DNA from: Phascolomyces articulosus
Lineage: Eukaryota > Mucoromycota > Mucoromycetes > Mucorales > Lichtheimiaceae
Direction of reading: 5' to 3'
Assembly: GCA_025677815.1 (NCBI GenBank)
Contig: JAIXMP010000037.1
Location: forward strand, 186,001-250,000
Length of the DNA stretch: 64,000 nucleotides
Position 1 is the stretch's first letter; every line of letters starts with the position of its first letter. The translations under genes and the position numbers were made by a program. Of this stretch, positions 34,652 through 46,791 are shown one piece after another. A model generated the notes under the pieces. The model ran no database searches and was not told where the DNA came from. It saw only the letters and a list, made by a program, of their open reading frames with translations.

Positions 34652-37075
34652 ATGTCTTTTTACAGTGATAATAAAACAGTCGTTCAATCAAATGAACAGG
34701 ATGATGAACGCGCTCCTTTACTTCCAACTTCCAAAACATGTTGTTCTTCCAATAATACCGGGTATTGTTGCTCATCACGAACGAATCCCAATGATCCCAA
34801 AGGAAAACAATGTTCATCCAATGACAACGATGACTATTGTCATTTAGCCAATCAACCTTGGAAGTACAAAGCAGTTGCTCTTACATGTGCTATCTTTTTA
34901 GCTGGTAAATAATTATATATAAGTTAGCGTCTGTTCTTTTCATTGTCTCCTGTCTCTAAAAAAAAACAATATGTCAATCCATATATGAATCTTATATAGT
35001 GGGTAGTCATTTTGCTGCCCATACATTAGGTGCAATGAAAAATACAGTGAAACAGGCATGTCTCTCTCTCTTTCTCCCTCTCTCTCTCTCTCTCTCTTTA
35101 TTTCTTTTCTGTAACTTATTTGTTTGATTATAATCACCCTTTTCAAAATCACATCTATCAATCTTTGTTTTCGTGATAAAAAAATAAACAAAAATCTGAT
35201 ACATTTTTTTTTTATTTTTCTATAGGAGTTTGGTATCAGTAATTCACAATATGGCGTGCTTCAATCAAGTGTATCGATTGTCAATACGATCTTACCTGTA
35301 CTAGGAGGCATCTATCTAGACGCGTTTGGAACTGTTTCAGGTTCTATCTTGACAACAGTCCTTATTACTTTTGGTAATATTTTAGTAGCAGCATCTACAT
35401 CTAATGCAAGTTTGACAACCATGATTATTGGTCGTATTCTTTATGGTATTGGAAGTGGTACTGTTGTAATTGTACAAGAAACTATCTTGAGTCAATGGTT
35501 CAAAGGACGAAGTCTGGCTGCTGTGGTGGCTTTAATGATGACTGTGAGCCGCTTGGTAAATAATCAAATCGCAGATTTTTTTTTTTTTTGTTATGACTAC
35601 TCTCTTCTATTTGTTGTTGCTTCCTCTGTTTCTCTCTCTCTAGAGGAATGAGTTGCATGCATGGTCTTGCACAATCTCTTCTTTGATTTAGCCAAATATA
35701 CACAAATATACAAAGGTATAGGGACTAACACATACATATTTGTATATAAATATATATTATCAGTCCTCTTTTCTAGCACAAGCAACCGTGATACCTATTG
35801 CCAATTTTACTGGTTGGTATGGTTATGGGTTTTGGGTAAGTCATTATCCTCTTTTCTCTTTTTATTTATTTATTTATTTTTTGTTCGTTAAATGGTACTT
35901 ATTTATTTATTTTTTTTACCGGGTTAATTCCCCATACCATCATCATTATCATGACCCTTCTAGTTTTCTGCTCTGTTATGTGTATTTTCACTCGTGATCA
36001 ATTTAATCTATATTATGCTCATGAGGACCATCATTACTGGCACATGCCAACAAGGTGCTCAAGTGGTCCGTCGAAAGAAAACCTTTAGTTGGTCGAAACT
36101 CTTATACTTGCCTCATTCATATTGGCTTATTGCAGTCATGGAATTCCTATTAGGTGGTGCCTGGGGCTGTTTCTTGCATATCAACAGGTACTTTTTCACC
36201 CCCTCAAGGCAAAGCATCACACATACATTTACATTCACAAAGAAAAAAGCACAATCCTAATTCACAAATTTCATTATATGTATATCTATAGTGAATTTGT
36301 AAAGTTTAGATTTGGTTATGATAATGCTCACGCTGCTGCTACAGCCTCTGTTGCACAAGTAATGCCTATCTTTTTGATGCCTGTCTTGGGAATATGTGTA
36401 GATCGATTTGGCAAACGTACCTGGATGGGTAAGTTTTTTTTTATAATGATGCATGAAGGGTTGCATAAAAAGTTTTTTTTTTACATAAAGATGCATGAAA
36501 ATCCAAGATTTAACCAATGAAATGATCTTTTTCTTGTATATTCTTATATAGTGCTTACCAGCGGTCTTACATTTACAGTATCTCTTTGGTTACTTGGTTT
36601 TACCTATGTCAATCCGATCGTGGGTATGCTTCTCTTTAGTGTCAGTTTGGCCCTGGGTCCTGTAGGTCTTGTGTCCTCGGTACCCGTCATCTTACCACTC
36701 TCTCTTGTCGGTACGGGCATGGGATTAATCAAGAGTGGTACGAATATTGGTGCCAGTTTATTTGATATTGCCAGTGGCCTTTTACAAGATTCATCCGAGA
36801 ATCAAGGTTATGGCCGTGTTATTGATTTCTTTATTGGAATTGGTATTCTTTCCATTATTGCTGGCTTAGTACTTTGTGTACTTGATTGGACTATTTATGG
36901 TTCCTTGTTGGATCGCAGCGCACAAGAAGCAAGACGTTTGCAAACCATTGAAAATAAGGTGGAAACTTCGGCTGTGCAAGAGAAACTTTGGGCTAACTGG
37001 ATTTATGGTGGCATTTATCTTTCCTTGGCTTGTTTGAGTTGGATCTTGTTTTTCAAATTTGTTTTAGTATACTAA
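34652..37075 (+). CDS. Major facilitator transporter, MFSD1-like
   Basis: Seven exons (34652-34904, 35000-35055, 35226-35555, 35764-35835, 35964-36187, 36292-36428, 36552-37075) give 531 residues with about 12 membrane segments. The order is a cytosolic N-terminus, then the first segment (VALTCAIFLAVGSHFAAH), the motif KNTVKQEFGISNSQYGVLQS, GRILYGIGSGTVVIVQE and QWFKGRSLAAVVALMMTVSR. The second half includes GVCVDRFGKR-like GICVDRFGKRTWM. These resemble MFSD1, a lysosomal dipeptide exporter in animals (family knowledge). The N-terminus has DDERAPLLP, an acidic dileucine signal as used for lysosome/vacuole sorting, and an unusual Cys-rich stretch (KTCCSS, GYCCSS). A vacuolar small-peptide transporter is the best guess; substrate unproven. 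Intron 2 must use a GC donor. The gene converges on the b5 reductase gene. Confidence 0.87.
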
Positions 37076-37543
37076 AGAAGAAAAAACTAACTTGATGCTA
37101 ATAATATATATATATAATCATAATATGTAATTCAGCAATATTGTTATTTTATTCTTTTACACTCTTTCCCTTTTATCTACAAAGACAACGTTCTTTTTTT
37201 TTCATATAAATTCATACCCTTCCAAAACCTGGTTTTTTTTTTCTTTTTACCATTATAAACCTATTATTTACAGATAAATATAAACTTTTTTATTATTTCT
37301 TTTTTATATATCCCGTACACCTTCCCTCGCCTCGCACAATCTCCTTTTCTCTTTCTCTATTATCATCATTTGTACACACACCCCATCTTTTTTGTATTTA
37401 ATCCATTTTCTATTTCTTTTCCTGGTGTATAAATGAAAAAAAAATCATTTACGATAATGAACAATTTCGTTTTTTTATTTTATTTTATTTTGACTTTATG
37501 TGGTTTTTATGATGGAGGAGAGTCTAAAAAAAGATTGAATAGT
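37076..37543. other. Convergent 3' intergenic region
   Basis: 468 bases of pyrimidine-rich 3' flank between the MFS gene and the b5 reductase gene. No gene seen. Confidence 0.6.
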
Positions 37544-39210
37544 TTAAAACTTGTAAACTTTGTCTTGGGGATAGCCAAGTCTATCGTTGGAAAAAAATAA
37601 AAAATAAAAATAAAATTAGCATTTTTTTTTTGCATAAAAAAATTCATGGGATGACTAATCCGTTTAAGCCAACTGGTTTAGGTATACTTACTCCTTCAAG
37701 ATACCACCCAATTCACCTTGGGACTTATCCTTTGCCTTTGGACCAGAGATGGAAGTAAGCATAGGGTCGGGACCACAGATAAAGACCTTTAAGCTTTCAG
37801 TTTCGGGACCAGGCAAGTATTTCTTGATGGCTTCAGCAGAGACAAAACCTTGCAAACCAGACCATTCCTTGGGAGGACGGTCCAAAGCATAGATGACTTG
37901 GAAACGTTCAGGGTATTGCTTGGCATAACCATCCAATTCTTCCTTGAGTAAGATATCTTCTTCGGTTTGATTAGCAAAGATCAAAGTAATCTTGGTGTTT
38001 TCATCATTGGATTTCTTATCAAAGACCTTGCGAATGACTTGAAGCTATATACATTTTAGATGATATATATATATATATATATATATTATGTTATTACATT
38101 GTTGATTGCTTTTTTTTTGTTCTTATCAGATCCGAAAACTAAATTAATTACCATAGGGGTGATACCAGTACCACCAGCAATCATGGCAACATTGTCAACC
38201 TTGCCTTGTTCCCAGTTGTACTTGGGAATAGGACCCTTCATTTCCAAAGTATCGCCAACCTTCAAGTTAGCAATATGCTTGCTCATCTTACCCTCAGGGT
38301 ATTCCTTGACAATAAAGTCGACGTAACCTTTGGCCTAAAAAAAAAGTATAAAATTTTAAATCAATCTCTTACACCTTTACACACAATATTGTCGTTACAC
38401 ACTCTTTTTCTAATTTCAACAACACATCAACATCAATCCATCACCAAAAAAAAAAAAAAATGACGAAAATCAAAGATAAATTACATCATCAGCCGAGGTG
38501 GGTGTATAAGGACGGATGATAAAACCTGGGGTACCATCCTTCTTTGTAATTGGCTTACGTGTGATGACGCATGAAGCGACAGGCAAGTCGGCAACATGAT
38601 CAGCAGAGTCAAGGTCGAAACGATACAAGCTGGTGTTGTGGTTAATCTTTTCGATTTTTTGCAACTAATTAGATATAAAGGGTAAGGAGAGAAGATTTAG
38701 AACAACCACAGTTTTTTTTTATATTCATAGGGAAACAATATAATGCTTATTTTTTTTTCTTTTTTTTTTACCTTGAAGCCCTTGAATTGACTGGCATCGA
38801 AAGCTGAAGGGCTAGGTGTTGCTGCAGCAGTAACAGGGGCAACTGTTGCTTGGTTTTGGTTATAATAAATACCACCAGCTACACCAAGGCCTGCCAAAGC
38901 AGTTAAAACAAGACCATTACCTCCTTTCTTACCCGATTGGGTTGCATAAGTACGTGCCTGAAATAAATGAATCATGGCAATGTCAATATTGTTATTATTT
39001 TTTGACATTGGTCGCGTTTTTTTTATTGTTGTTGTCAATTCAGGTGATCGTGAAAAAAAACAGAAGACAGGGCACTTTTTCTCTATCTGACACACACCTC
39101 CCTCGAGCCTTCTTATCAATGTTTTTTTTACTCGCTCTTATTACCTGGAAGTTAGACGAAGTCTTGACAGCTGTACGAGCAGAACCTAATAAGCTAGTAG
39201 CGAAACGCAT
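37544..39210 (-). CDS. MCR1: Mitochondrial NADH-cytochrome b5 reductase
   Basis: Six exons on the minus strand (39210-39145, 38957-38772, 38664-38485, 38334-38152, 38044-37692, 37580-37544) give 334 residues. The N-terminus (MRFATSLLGSARTAVKTSSN then RTYATQSGKK) is a mitochondrial presequence. A membrane helix follows (LVLTALAGLGVAGGIYY), as in yeast Mcr1. The FAD domain has RPYTPTS (135-141) and EYPEGKMSKHI. The NAD domain has GGTGITP (198-204), TEEDILLKEEL and CGPDPM (295-300). The last exon of 37 nt supplies the conserved end ELGYPQDKVYKF. It transfers electrons from NADH to cytochrome b5 and related acceptors (sterol and fatty-acid reactions, ascorbyl radical reduction) at the outer membrane or intermembrane space. 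Without the last exon the protein would stop at GGILKE, so that splice is well supported. Confidence 0.95.
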
Positions 39211-39604
39211 ATTTACAAAGAAATATAAAGTAAAAGAGATTGAAAAAATTACAAATACAGGTATTATTTTTTATAAAAATTTCGGTCTAATTTTACCGAG
39301 ATTTCCGCACTAAGCGCGACTGGCCTGAAAGGTTACATCATCCATCATCATCATTTACTTCGCGTTCTGGTGACGGAGACATTCTCCGCTGTATATATAA
39401 ACAGTGAAAACACTCCGTATCAGATATCAAGAAATCACAGTTCATCTTTGAAAACTATGGATGAATAATAAATCATTCATCAAAACACAATATTACTTCT
39501 TATTTATATGTGATTGTTGTCACACTCAAAGACTCATATGTTTTTAATAGATTTCCTCCATCTTCATTCATAAATGTATATTTATATTGGATTCTATATA
39601 TTTA

Positions 39605-40525
39605 AAAATGATATATAAATAACGTGTAAAATGGTATAAAATATAGGACGATTTTGGACATAGCATTAAACTACTAATGAGCAAAAAAAAATAGACTTTA
39701 AATTAATTCTCAAAAGAGTTTGCTATAAGCATCTCACGCCAAGCTATAATGAAATATAGATCTCATTGATATTAATATATGTCACATGAAATAAACAGAA
39801 TAGTGTAAATGAGAGATTCTATTCATGAATAAAGGATAAATCTGTTTGCCTATTATGAAGGGTGACATAAGAGAGTATAAGACAGTTTTGTTAGTTAATA
39901 AAAACAAAAAGTTTATTTGTAAAAATTAAGGTTTTTCACTTGTGAAGAGCAATAATACTCGTAAGGATATTCGTGAATGAGAATGATAAAGATGTTCGTG
40001 ATATGAAAGGTTATTCTGTTGCTAGCAACTTTCGAAAAAAAAAAAAAAAAAAAACCAGAGAATATCACTAGTAACAAACTTGGGGTCCAAAAATGATTTT
40101 TTTATATTATCTGTTTTTTTCGATGACCTTTCATATCACGAGCAATTTCATCATTCTTCACAAATGAAAAACCTTAATTTTTACAAGTAAACTTTTGTTT
40201 TTTTTAACGAACAGAACTGTCTTTTACTCTCTTATGTCACCCTTCATAATAGGCAAACAAATCTATCCTTTATTCATGAATAAAATCTCTCATTTACACA
40301 TGAATCTTGGCAACAAGTACATTATTTTGTTTATTCGATGTGTCATATATTAGTATCAATGAGCTTTATATTTTATTATAACCTGGCATGAGATGCATAC
40401 AGCAAACTCTTTTTAAAAAAGAAGTCTATTTTTTTTTTGTTCAGCAGGAATTTAATGCTATGCCCAAAATTGTCTCATTTCATACCATTTTTTTGCGAGT
40501 TATTTATATAATCATAGATATTAGA
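39605..40525. repeat. Long imperfect inverted repeat (fold-back/MITE-like)
   Basis: The left arm (about 39605-40050) and right arm (about 40115-40525) are reverse complements with point differences and a few indels. Matching blocks include GGGTGACATAAGAGAGTA in the left arm (39869-39886) against its complement at 40224-40241, AAAAATTAAGGTTTTTCA, and TTTTGGRCATAGCATTAAA near the outer ends. The right arm has about 23 extra bases relative to the left, and the left has about 35 extra bases with an internal partial duplication of a TTCGTGA segment. The loop is about 65 bases. No transposase is encoded. It is either a non-autonomous fold-back element or a fossil inverted duplication. Confidence 0.85.
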
Positions 40526-43369
40526 GTATATAATGGTATTCATCAAATGATTCTTTTTATTATTAATAGCTTTATTACTATTATAATTTATTTTCCTAAA
40601 CCTTATACCAGTAGTAGATGACCTGTTTTCTTCTATGATGTATCCACATGCTCAATTAATTTAAATATTAGTGTATGAAGTGTACATAGTATTATTAACA
40701 AAGAAATTCGCAGTTCTCCTCTCCAGCTGTATTCTTACAGTCAAAAGGAAGTAATGTTAAAAAAAGAGATGATATCCTCTATGTCGTATTTTTTAATAAG
40801 TTATTTTATTTTTTTGGGGGCGTACAAGATTCCTATTACAAGTATTATTCTTGTTTATTTTATTCATTTAAGTGGAACCTTTGATAAAATATTACGATCG
40901 AAAAAAAAAGAGGTTGTTTTTTATCCTTCAAAAACCATGTCCTCATCTCTATCAAACTATTTTTTTTTCTAATCCATCATATAATATCTAACAAATCCTC
41001 ACATTATATAATATAAACACGAATCATTGTCCATTCTATATTATTTTAAGAAAAATGAACGATACAATTTAATATTTTAAAGAGATAACATTAAAAAAAA
41101 CTTTATCTGTTTTTTTATATAAAGAGTAAAAAAAAAAAACCGACAGTTCGGAACCAAAAAAGAGGTTATGCACAAAAAAAAAAAAAAAAGAATTATAATT
41201 TTTCAAATATGCAGTAACAAGATGAAGAATCTTTCAAAAAAAAGAAACGACCAACGAGAGAGATTGGCCACTTTAGAAACAAAAATAAATAATAATAATA
41301 ATAATTGAGAAGTAAATGTCAAAACGTTCAATTCATGATGAAAAAACCGTCGTCTTGGGTTTATAAAAAAAAAAGTTGGGTAAAAAACCAAGAAACTGTT
41401 ACCATGGACGCACAGACATTAGTGGGAATAAAAAGCGGGGGGTGAGTAAAGAAAAAAAACAAACTGTTGGATCTTTGAGAGAAAGAGAGAGAAAATGAGT
41501 GTGTGTGGTTAATAATAGCGGTTGTAAATGTCTCAACTCAACCAAGGCCACCAGAAAAAAAAAAAAAAAAACAAGAAAAATAGCGACGGCACGAGGGCCG
41601 CCAAAAAGTAATCCTATTTATTTTTTTTAGAATAGAAATTTTTTTATATCCAAATGCCAAGATTGAGGCTTTCAAATCAATTTTTTCAACTCTGTCTCTT
41701 CAATTCACCCCCCCTTTTTTTTTTTTTTTCGAAGGCCTCCATCTTTCTGCATGTGTTACACTCCGCAAGCAACAAGAGGGTTGTGTTGTTGTTTCAGGAT
41801 TGCCTAAAATAAAAAAAAAGAGCATAGCCGTAGTTTTGGATCATCCCGGTTTCCCATTCTATCCAAAAATTTGTTTAAAACGCATGGTTCTTTACTTAAT
41901 TTATCCATCTTCTTCTTTATATGTTTATATTTTCATAACATCGACCTCTATTACCTTTTTTCTTCTTATATAAGAAAAATAAAAAGGTGGGGTGAAATAG
42001 ATAAAATAAAATAAAAAATCGGAGAGTTTGGAATAGGAGAAAGTATTTTGTATAGAAAGAACAAGAAGAATTATTCATATTATAATATATTATCCTGAAG
42101 GATGGATTTCTATTATAGTTTAAAATAAGGGCCCAAAATAACATCTCAGCGATTATAATATGCATAAGTGATTATCCAATCGAAAAGTTCAACTGACAAG
42201 GTGTTTTTGGTCCTACTCTCTCACCTTAATATTATTTATCCTTTTGGGGGGAGAGAAAGAAGAGGATGAAGAGCAAGAACAAGTCAAGATGGAAGGTTAA
42301 AAAATCGGAATCCGAATGAATGGATCCCATTCCTGAAAATGGTTTTATGCCTCTCTCGCGACTAATTCCATTTTGTCGGATGAAATCAATTTGGGGGAGA
42401 AAAAAAGTGGAGAAAAAAAAAAAGCGGTATTTTGTATACAGCTAAAAAAGAAGTTCATATTAGGCACGTTAGAACCAAGTTTTCCATATGTCATGTCTAT
42501 TCCAATAAATCCTTCTGGAACAAGAAAAGAGATTTTTATTATTATATCAAAACATCTGAAACATAAAGAATCAACCCATTATTACCCTCTCTCCCCCTCT
42601 TTTTTTTCGATCATATAATTACTCAGGGCCGCATAAGTCCCAAAAAAAAAAAAGAGTGATAGATCGGCTCAAACCGTGAGATAGAATCAAAGAAGTAAAT
42701 AGTTATTATAATATAAACGTGTACATCATTCGATATCTTGATTAGCATATTTTTATACTTGTACAAAAAAGAAAAAATCTATGAGTTAAAAACTGCGCAA
42801 ATAATAAAAGAAGAGTTAATATATTTATGTAAAGAGAAGGAAGGAGAGAGAGAGAGAGAGAGAGATGTATATATATAAAATTATAGATAAGTTAACCCAA
42901 GAATTCGGAGCATCAAACTCTCTGTCTCGCATACAGCATAGACTAGTATTATTATTATTGTTATGATTATCGTCATCATCATCGTCATGATCCATTATTG
43001 TCGTCATACTAATAAAGGGTAAAAAAAAAAGAAAGGTGTGAAAAGTTAGAAAATGGATTTGATTACTATAAAGGTTAGTAAACGAATGTAATGGGTTTAT
43101 AAGAAAAAAAATGATGGATTGTTTTTAGCAGTGAGATATTCTTAATTGGGTGGTGTTCAATGTGAATTCTCTTTTTGTGCGTATGGACCTTTATAATAAT
43201 TATAATAGTGTGCATGTGCGCCTTTTTTTTAAGTTGTTATATAATAAAGTGTGAGTGTAAAAATGCGTGCGTGTGTGTGATGTGGGTGTGTGTGTGATGA
43301 TGGATAATAATATTATTAGGTAGGCATGATTGAACTCAAATAGGTATATATATAACGCACAGGTATTCA

Positions 43370-43530
43370 CTCCCTTCTCTCTCTTTCTTCTTCTTCTTCT
43401 CTCTCTCTCTCTCTCTCTCTTCTTCCTTTCACTCTCTCTCTCTCTTTTTTATTATTATTATTTCTTTTTTTTATATTTTTTATTATTATTATTATTATTA
43501 TTTTTACATGGCATAAAAAAACAAAACTTT
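43370..43530 (+). promoter_or_regulatory. Pyrimidine-rich leader/promoter tract of the velvet gene
   Basis: A long CT- and TTC-repeat tract followed by ATT runs lies 250-410 bases before the velvet start codon. CT-rich tracts near transcription starts are common in fungal genes; here it may be part of a long 5' leader. Confidence 0.4.
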
Positions 43531-43783
43531 ACCCCTTTTGTGCTTTTTTTTAACATTTTTTTTCTTGTCTATTACTTTTTTTCAATTTTATTTTCTGGAA
43601 CAAAAAAAAAAAATATCTTTCTGTCTGTCTGTCCTTTCGCTCTTTTTTAATATTACAGGAACAACATATCTATCTATCTATATATATATACATATATATA
43701 TCAAATTATATAAAACAACCACAACTAAAACAACTTAATATATCTTCCTCTCTTGCGTGCAGTTTGGTATTTACAACAATAAC

Positions 43784-44060
43784 ATGTCGACATTACAACA
43801 TACTCGATCTCATTCCGAAATGACCGAGCGAAAGTGAGTAGTTTGAAAAAATGACTTATTATCTTTCAATTTTTTTTTTTTTTTTTTTTTTTTTACAACA
43901 AAAAAAAAAAAAATTAAAAAAAACTTAAAAAATAAATAAAAAAATAAAATAATGTAATAATAATTTTAGTCGTATTCAGCTTGTTGTACGTCAACAACCC
44001 GTCAAGGCACGATTATGTAGCTTTAAAGAAAAAGGTATAGATAATCAACATTGAATAGAT

Positions 44061-44102
<42 letters not shown>

Positions 44103-44826
44103 ATTCATGTAGGATAGAAAGATATAGTTCAATATAATATGAAAACGCGTTTACAAAACTAACGCGTATCTTTGTTTCTTTTTTTTAATAGTGGATCGAC
44201 GACCTGTTGATCCGCCTCCCATTGTACAGTTGATTGATCGAGATAACGAGTAAGCAGATAATATTGAATTCATCATTGCATCATCATCATGAAGAGTGGC
44301 AAATATATATATTTCGATATACATATCAAAAAAAAGAAACCCTGAGCACAAATCATAAAGATTGTGATATATTCTTCTTTCTTTTTCTTTCTATAGTCCA
44401 AGTTATCTTCAAAATCCATATTTCTTCCTCTATGCAACATTAGCAACGACTACAAACGAAGATTTACATTTTTCAAATAATACACGAACGACTGCTGGTT
44501 CTGTAGTGCAATCACTTCATAAATTAAAAGATGTTGATAATAGAGGTAATCATTTGGATTGTCATTTTATAAATCCTTTTTTGTATAAAATATGTATATC
44601 AGATTGTCGATTAGATTAGAATACTCATTCTTCTATTCTTGGTGATGATGGGGATGTTATTTACTAGATGGTGGATTCTTCATCTTTGCTGATATTAGTG
44701 TTCGTCACGAAGGTTTTTTTAAGCTTAAATTTACATTATTCAAAATAGAACAGTACGTATTCATGAATATGATTGTTTTTTTTGTTGTTTTTTTTTCTTA
44801 CGTGTTGCGTGTGTGTGTGTGTGTGG

Positions 44827-44857
<31 letters not shown>

Positions 44858-46791
44858 CCACGGCCACTCCATCCGGCGTATACGAGACGGGATTACAGTA
44901 TGGAATTACAAGTTGACTTATACTGTACGACTATTATTTGAACCCACCCCCTCTCTTTCTCCCCCACCTAATAGAGCCCATGTATTCCGAATATGCTCAA
45001 TATTCTCGGACCCATTCCAAGTTTATTCACCAAAAAGTAAGTTTATTACAGTTATTTCTAGTTTATATTAAAAGACATCAAGTAAGGATGATGTTCATAT
45101 AGAAGCATAAATAACTCATTTTGGTTGTATCTACCATTGTTTACAGCATTTCCAGGCATGTCAGGTACGTTGATGAAAAAAAAAACTTTTTTTTTACACG
45201 CTTTCTCCCTCTTTCTTTTTTTTTTTCCTCCCTTCTTTTCTCTCTCCTCTTCCTCTCCTCCCCTCCCCCCAAAAAAATTGATAAAGACCCCACAACACAC
45301 ACATGCATACCTGTGGATGACATTTCAGAGAGAGAAATTTATACATATCAAAATGTTGGACTCACATCATCCCTCTCTATTTATTATAACTGCACATTCA
45401 TTGATTACAAAATCCTACATTTACCAAAAAAATGCACATGTACAAACGCACAGAATCTACATTTCTGACTCGATGCTTTTCGGATCAAGGTGTCCGTATT
45501 CGTATACGAAAGGAGACGCGTGCATCTGGCCCCACGTAAGTATTAGTATTTAATTAATTATAAAGTTGATATATTATATAGACTTTCCCCAAATACATTT
45601 TATATATACAACCTATATACATGACACATTCTATGGAGCCATTCTCTCTCTCTCTCTCTTTATTATACATGCCTTATTTATTATTGGGGGAGGAATAAGA
45701 GGGGAATGGTAGAGGAGGAATGTCTATTACCATTATCCTGTCTATTGTCTATAACATTTGTAAATTGACTATGTTCTATTATTATTATTATTATTATTAT
45801 TATTTGCTTATTTAGAAAAAGACGAAAAACAGACGATGATCATGACGATGATCGAGATCCCGTTTCGCCATTCATTCAAGATCTCGGAGAAGGATCTTCG
45901 TCATCGCGATTCCGTTTACCTCTCAACCAAACAGAACCTGCTACACCTATTCCTTACTTGCAACAACAACAACAACATTCTCATCATACTAATATCCCGT
46001 CGTCCTCACCATCGAATAACCCATCCATGTTAACTCGACCTTCACCACTACAACAACCCATGACAGCGCCATTAACCGCTACATCATCCTCATCCTCTTC
46101 ATCCACTACGACTGATGTATCTTATTCCATGCATGCCATGTCAATGCAAAATTTGTTATTGTCACCTCAACAACAGCAACACCAACAGCAACAACAAACG
46201 CATCATCATCATCACCATCATCACGGCGAATCGATTGCTAGTAGCAGTCATTATGGAGGATATACGGCAACAACATCATCGACACCGACGACGGCTACAG
46301 CAATGACAATTGATTCATCAGGTCCACCTCCTACTGTTGTTGCTGCTCCGCCGCACCCACCGCCGCCTGCATCGTCGTCGTCATCTTCATCCACGTCGCA
46401 ATCCTTGTTTACACAATCACTGCAATTACCTCCGATAGTCCGGAGATCGACGACCCAAGTGACATCTACTTCTTCCTCTTTTTTACCTTCTACAAGTGCA
46501 GCTATTCCTTTAGAACCGAGTAGCAGCACTGGAAGTACAAGTAGTAGTAGCAATCCATCTTCGATTCAACCTTCTGTAGGAGACGATCATTTTATTCATC
46601 TACCTAGTAGCAGCAATACCTCAAATCCTTCTATTACGAATCGACCTTGGTTTTCCTCTTCATCTCATCACGATCATCATCCACCTCCACCTCCACAACT
46701 ACCATCATCTACGCATCATCCATTACAACAAAAACAACAACAACAACATTATCACCATCAGCACCATTATAAAGACAGTGGTGCATCATAA
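43784..46791 (+). CDS. Velvet-family transcriptional regulator
   Basis: Nine exons (43784-43833, 43970-44034, 44192-44249, 44397-44545, 44668-44752, 44975-45036, 45147-45164, 45454-45535, 45816-46791) give 514 residues. The velvet DNA-binding fold covers about residues 17-190: RIQLVVRQQPVKARLCSF, DRRPVDPPPIVQL, NPYFFLYATL, DGGFFIFADISVRHEGFFKL, HVFRICSIFSDPFQVYSPK, PGMSESTFLTRCF and QGVRIRIRKE. A bipartite-looking KRRK nuclear signal follows. The C-terminal 320 residues are low-complexity Ser/Thr/Pro/Gln/His, including an eight-residue His run. Velvet proteins form homo- and heterodimers that couple development, spore formation and secondary metabolism to light and other cues. Assignment to VosA, VelB, VelC or VeA is not attempted. 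Exon 7 is an 18-nt microexon carrying TFPGMS. Confidence 0.92.

Larger units (their letters stand above)
39211..43783. other. Large intergenic region with inverted repeat
   Basis: About 4.6 kb. It has the b5 reductase promoter (to about 39420), the long inverted repeat (39605-40525), A-rich DNA (41080-41600), a GA run (42846-42864) and the pyrimidine-rich leader of the velvet gene (43370-43530). Open frames here are homopolymer- or repeat-derived. Confidence 0.55.

Noticed and set aside
43330..43650. 106-codon plus-strand open frame
   Set aside because: It is a translation of CT and ATT repeats in the velvet gene's leader.
45121..45553. Two overlapping open frames of 115 and 142 codons
   Set aside because: They read through velvet exons 7 and 8 and the intron between in the wrong frame; the velvet domain requires splicing here.
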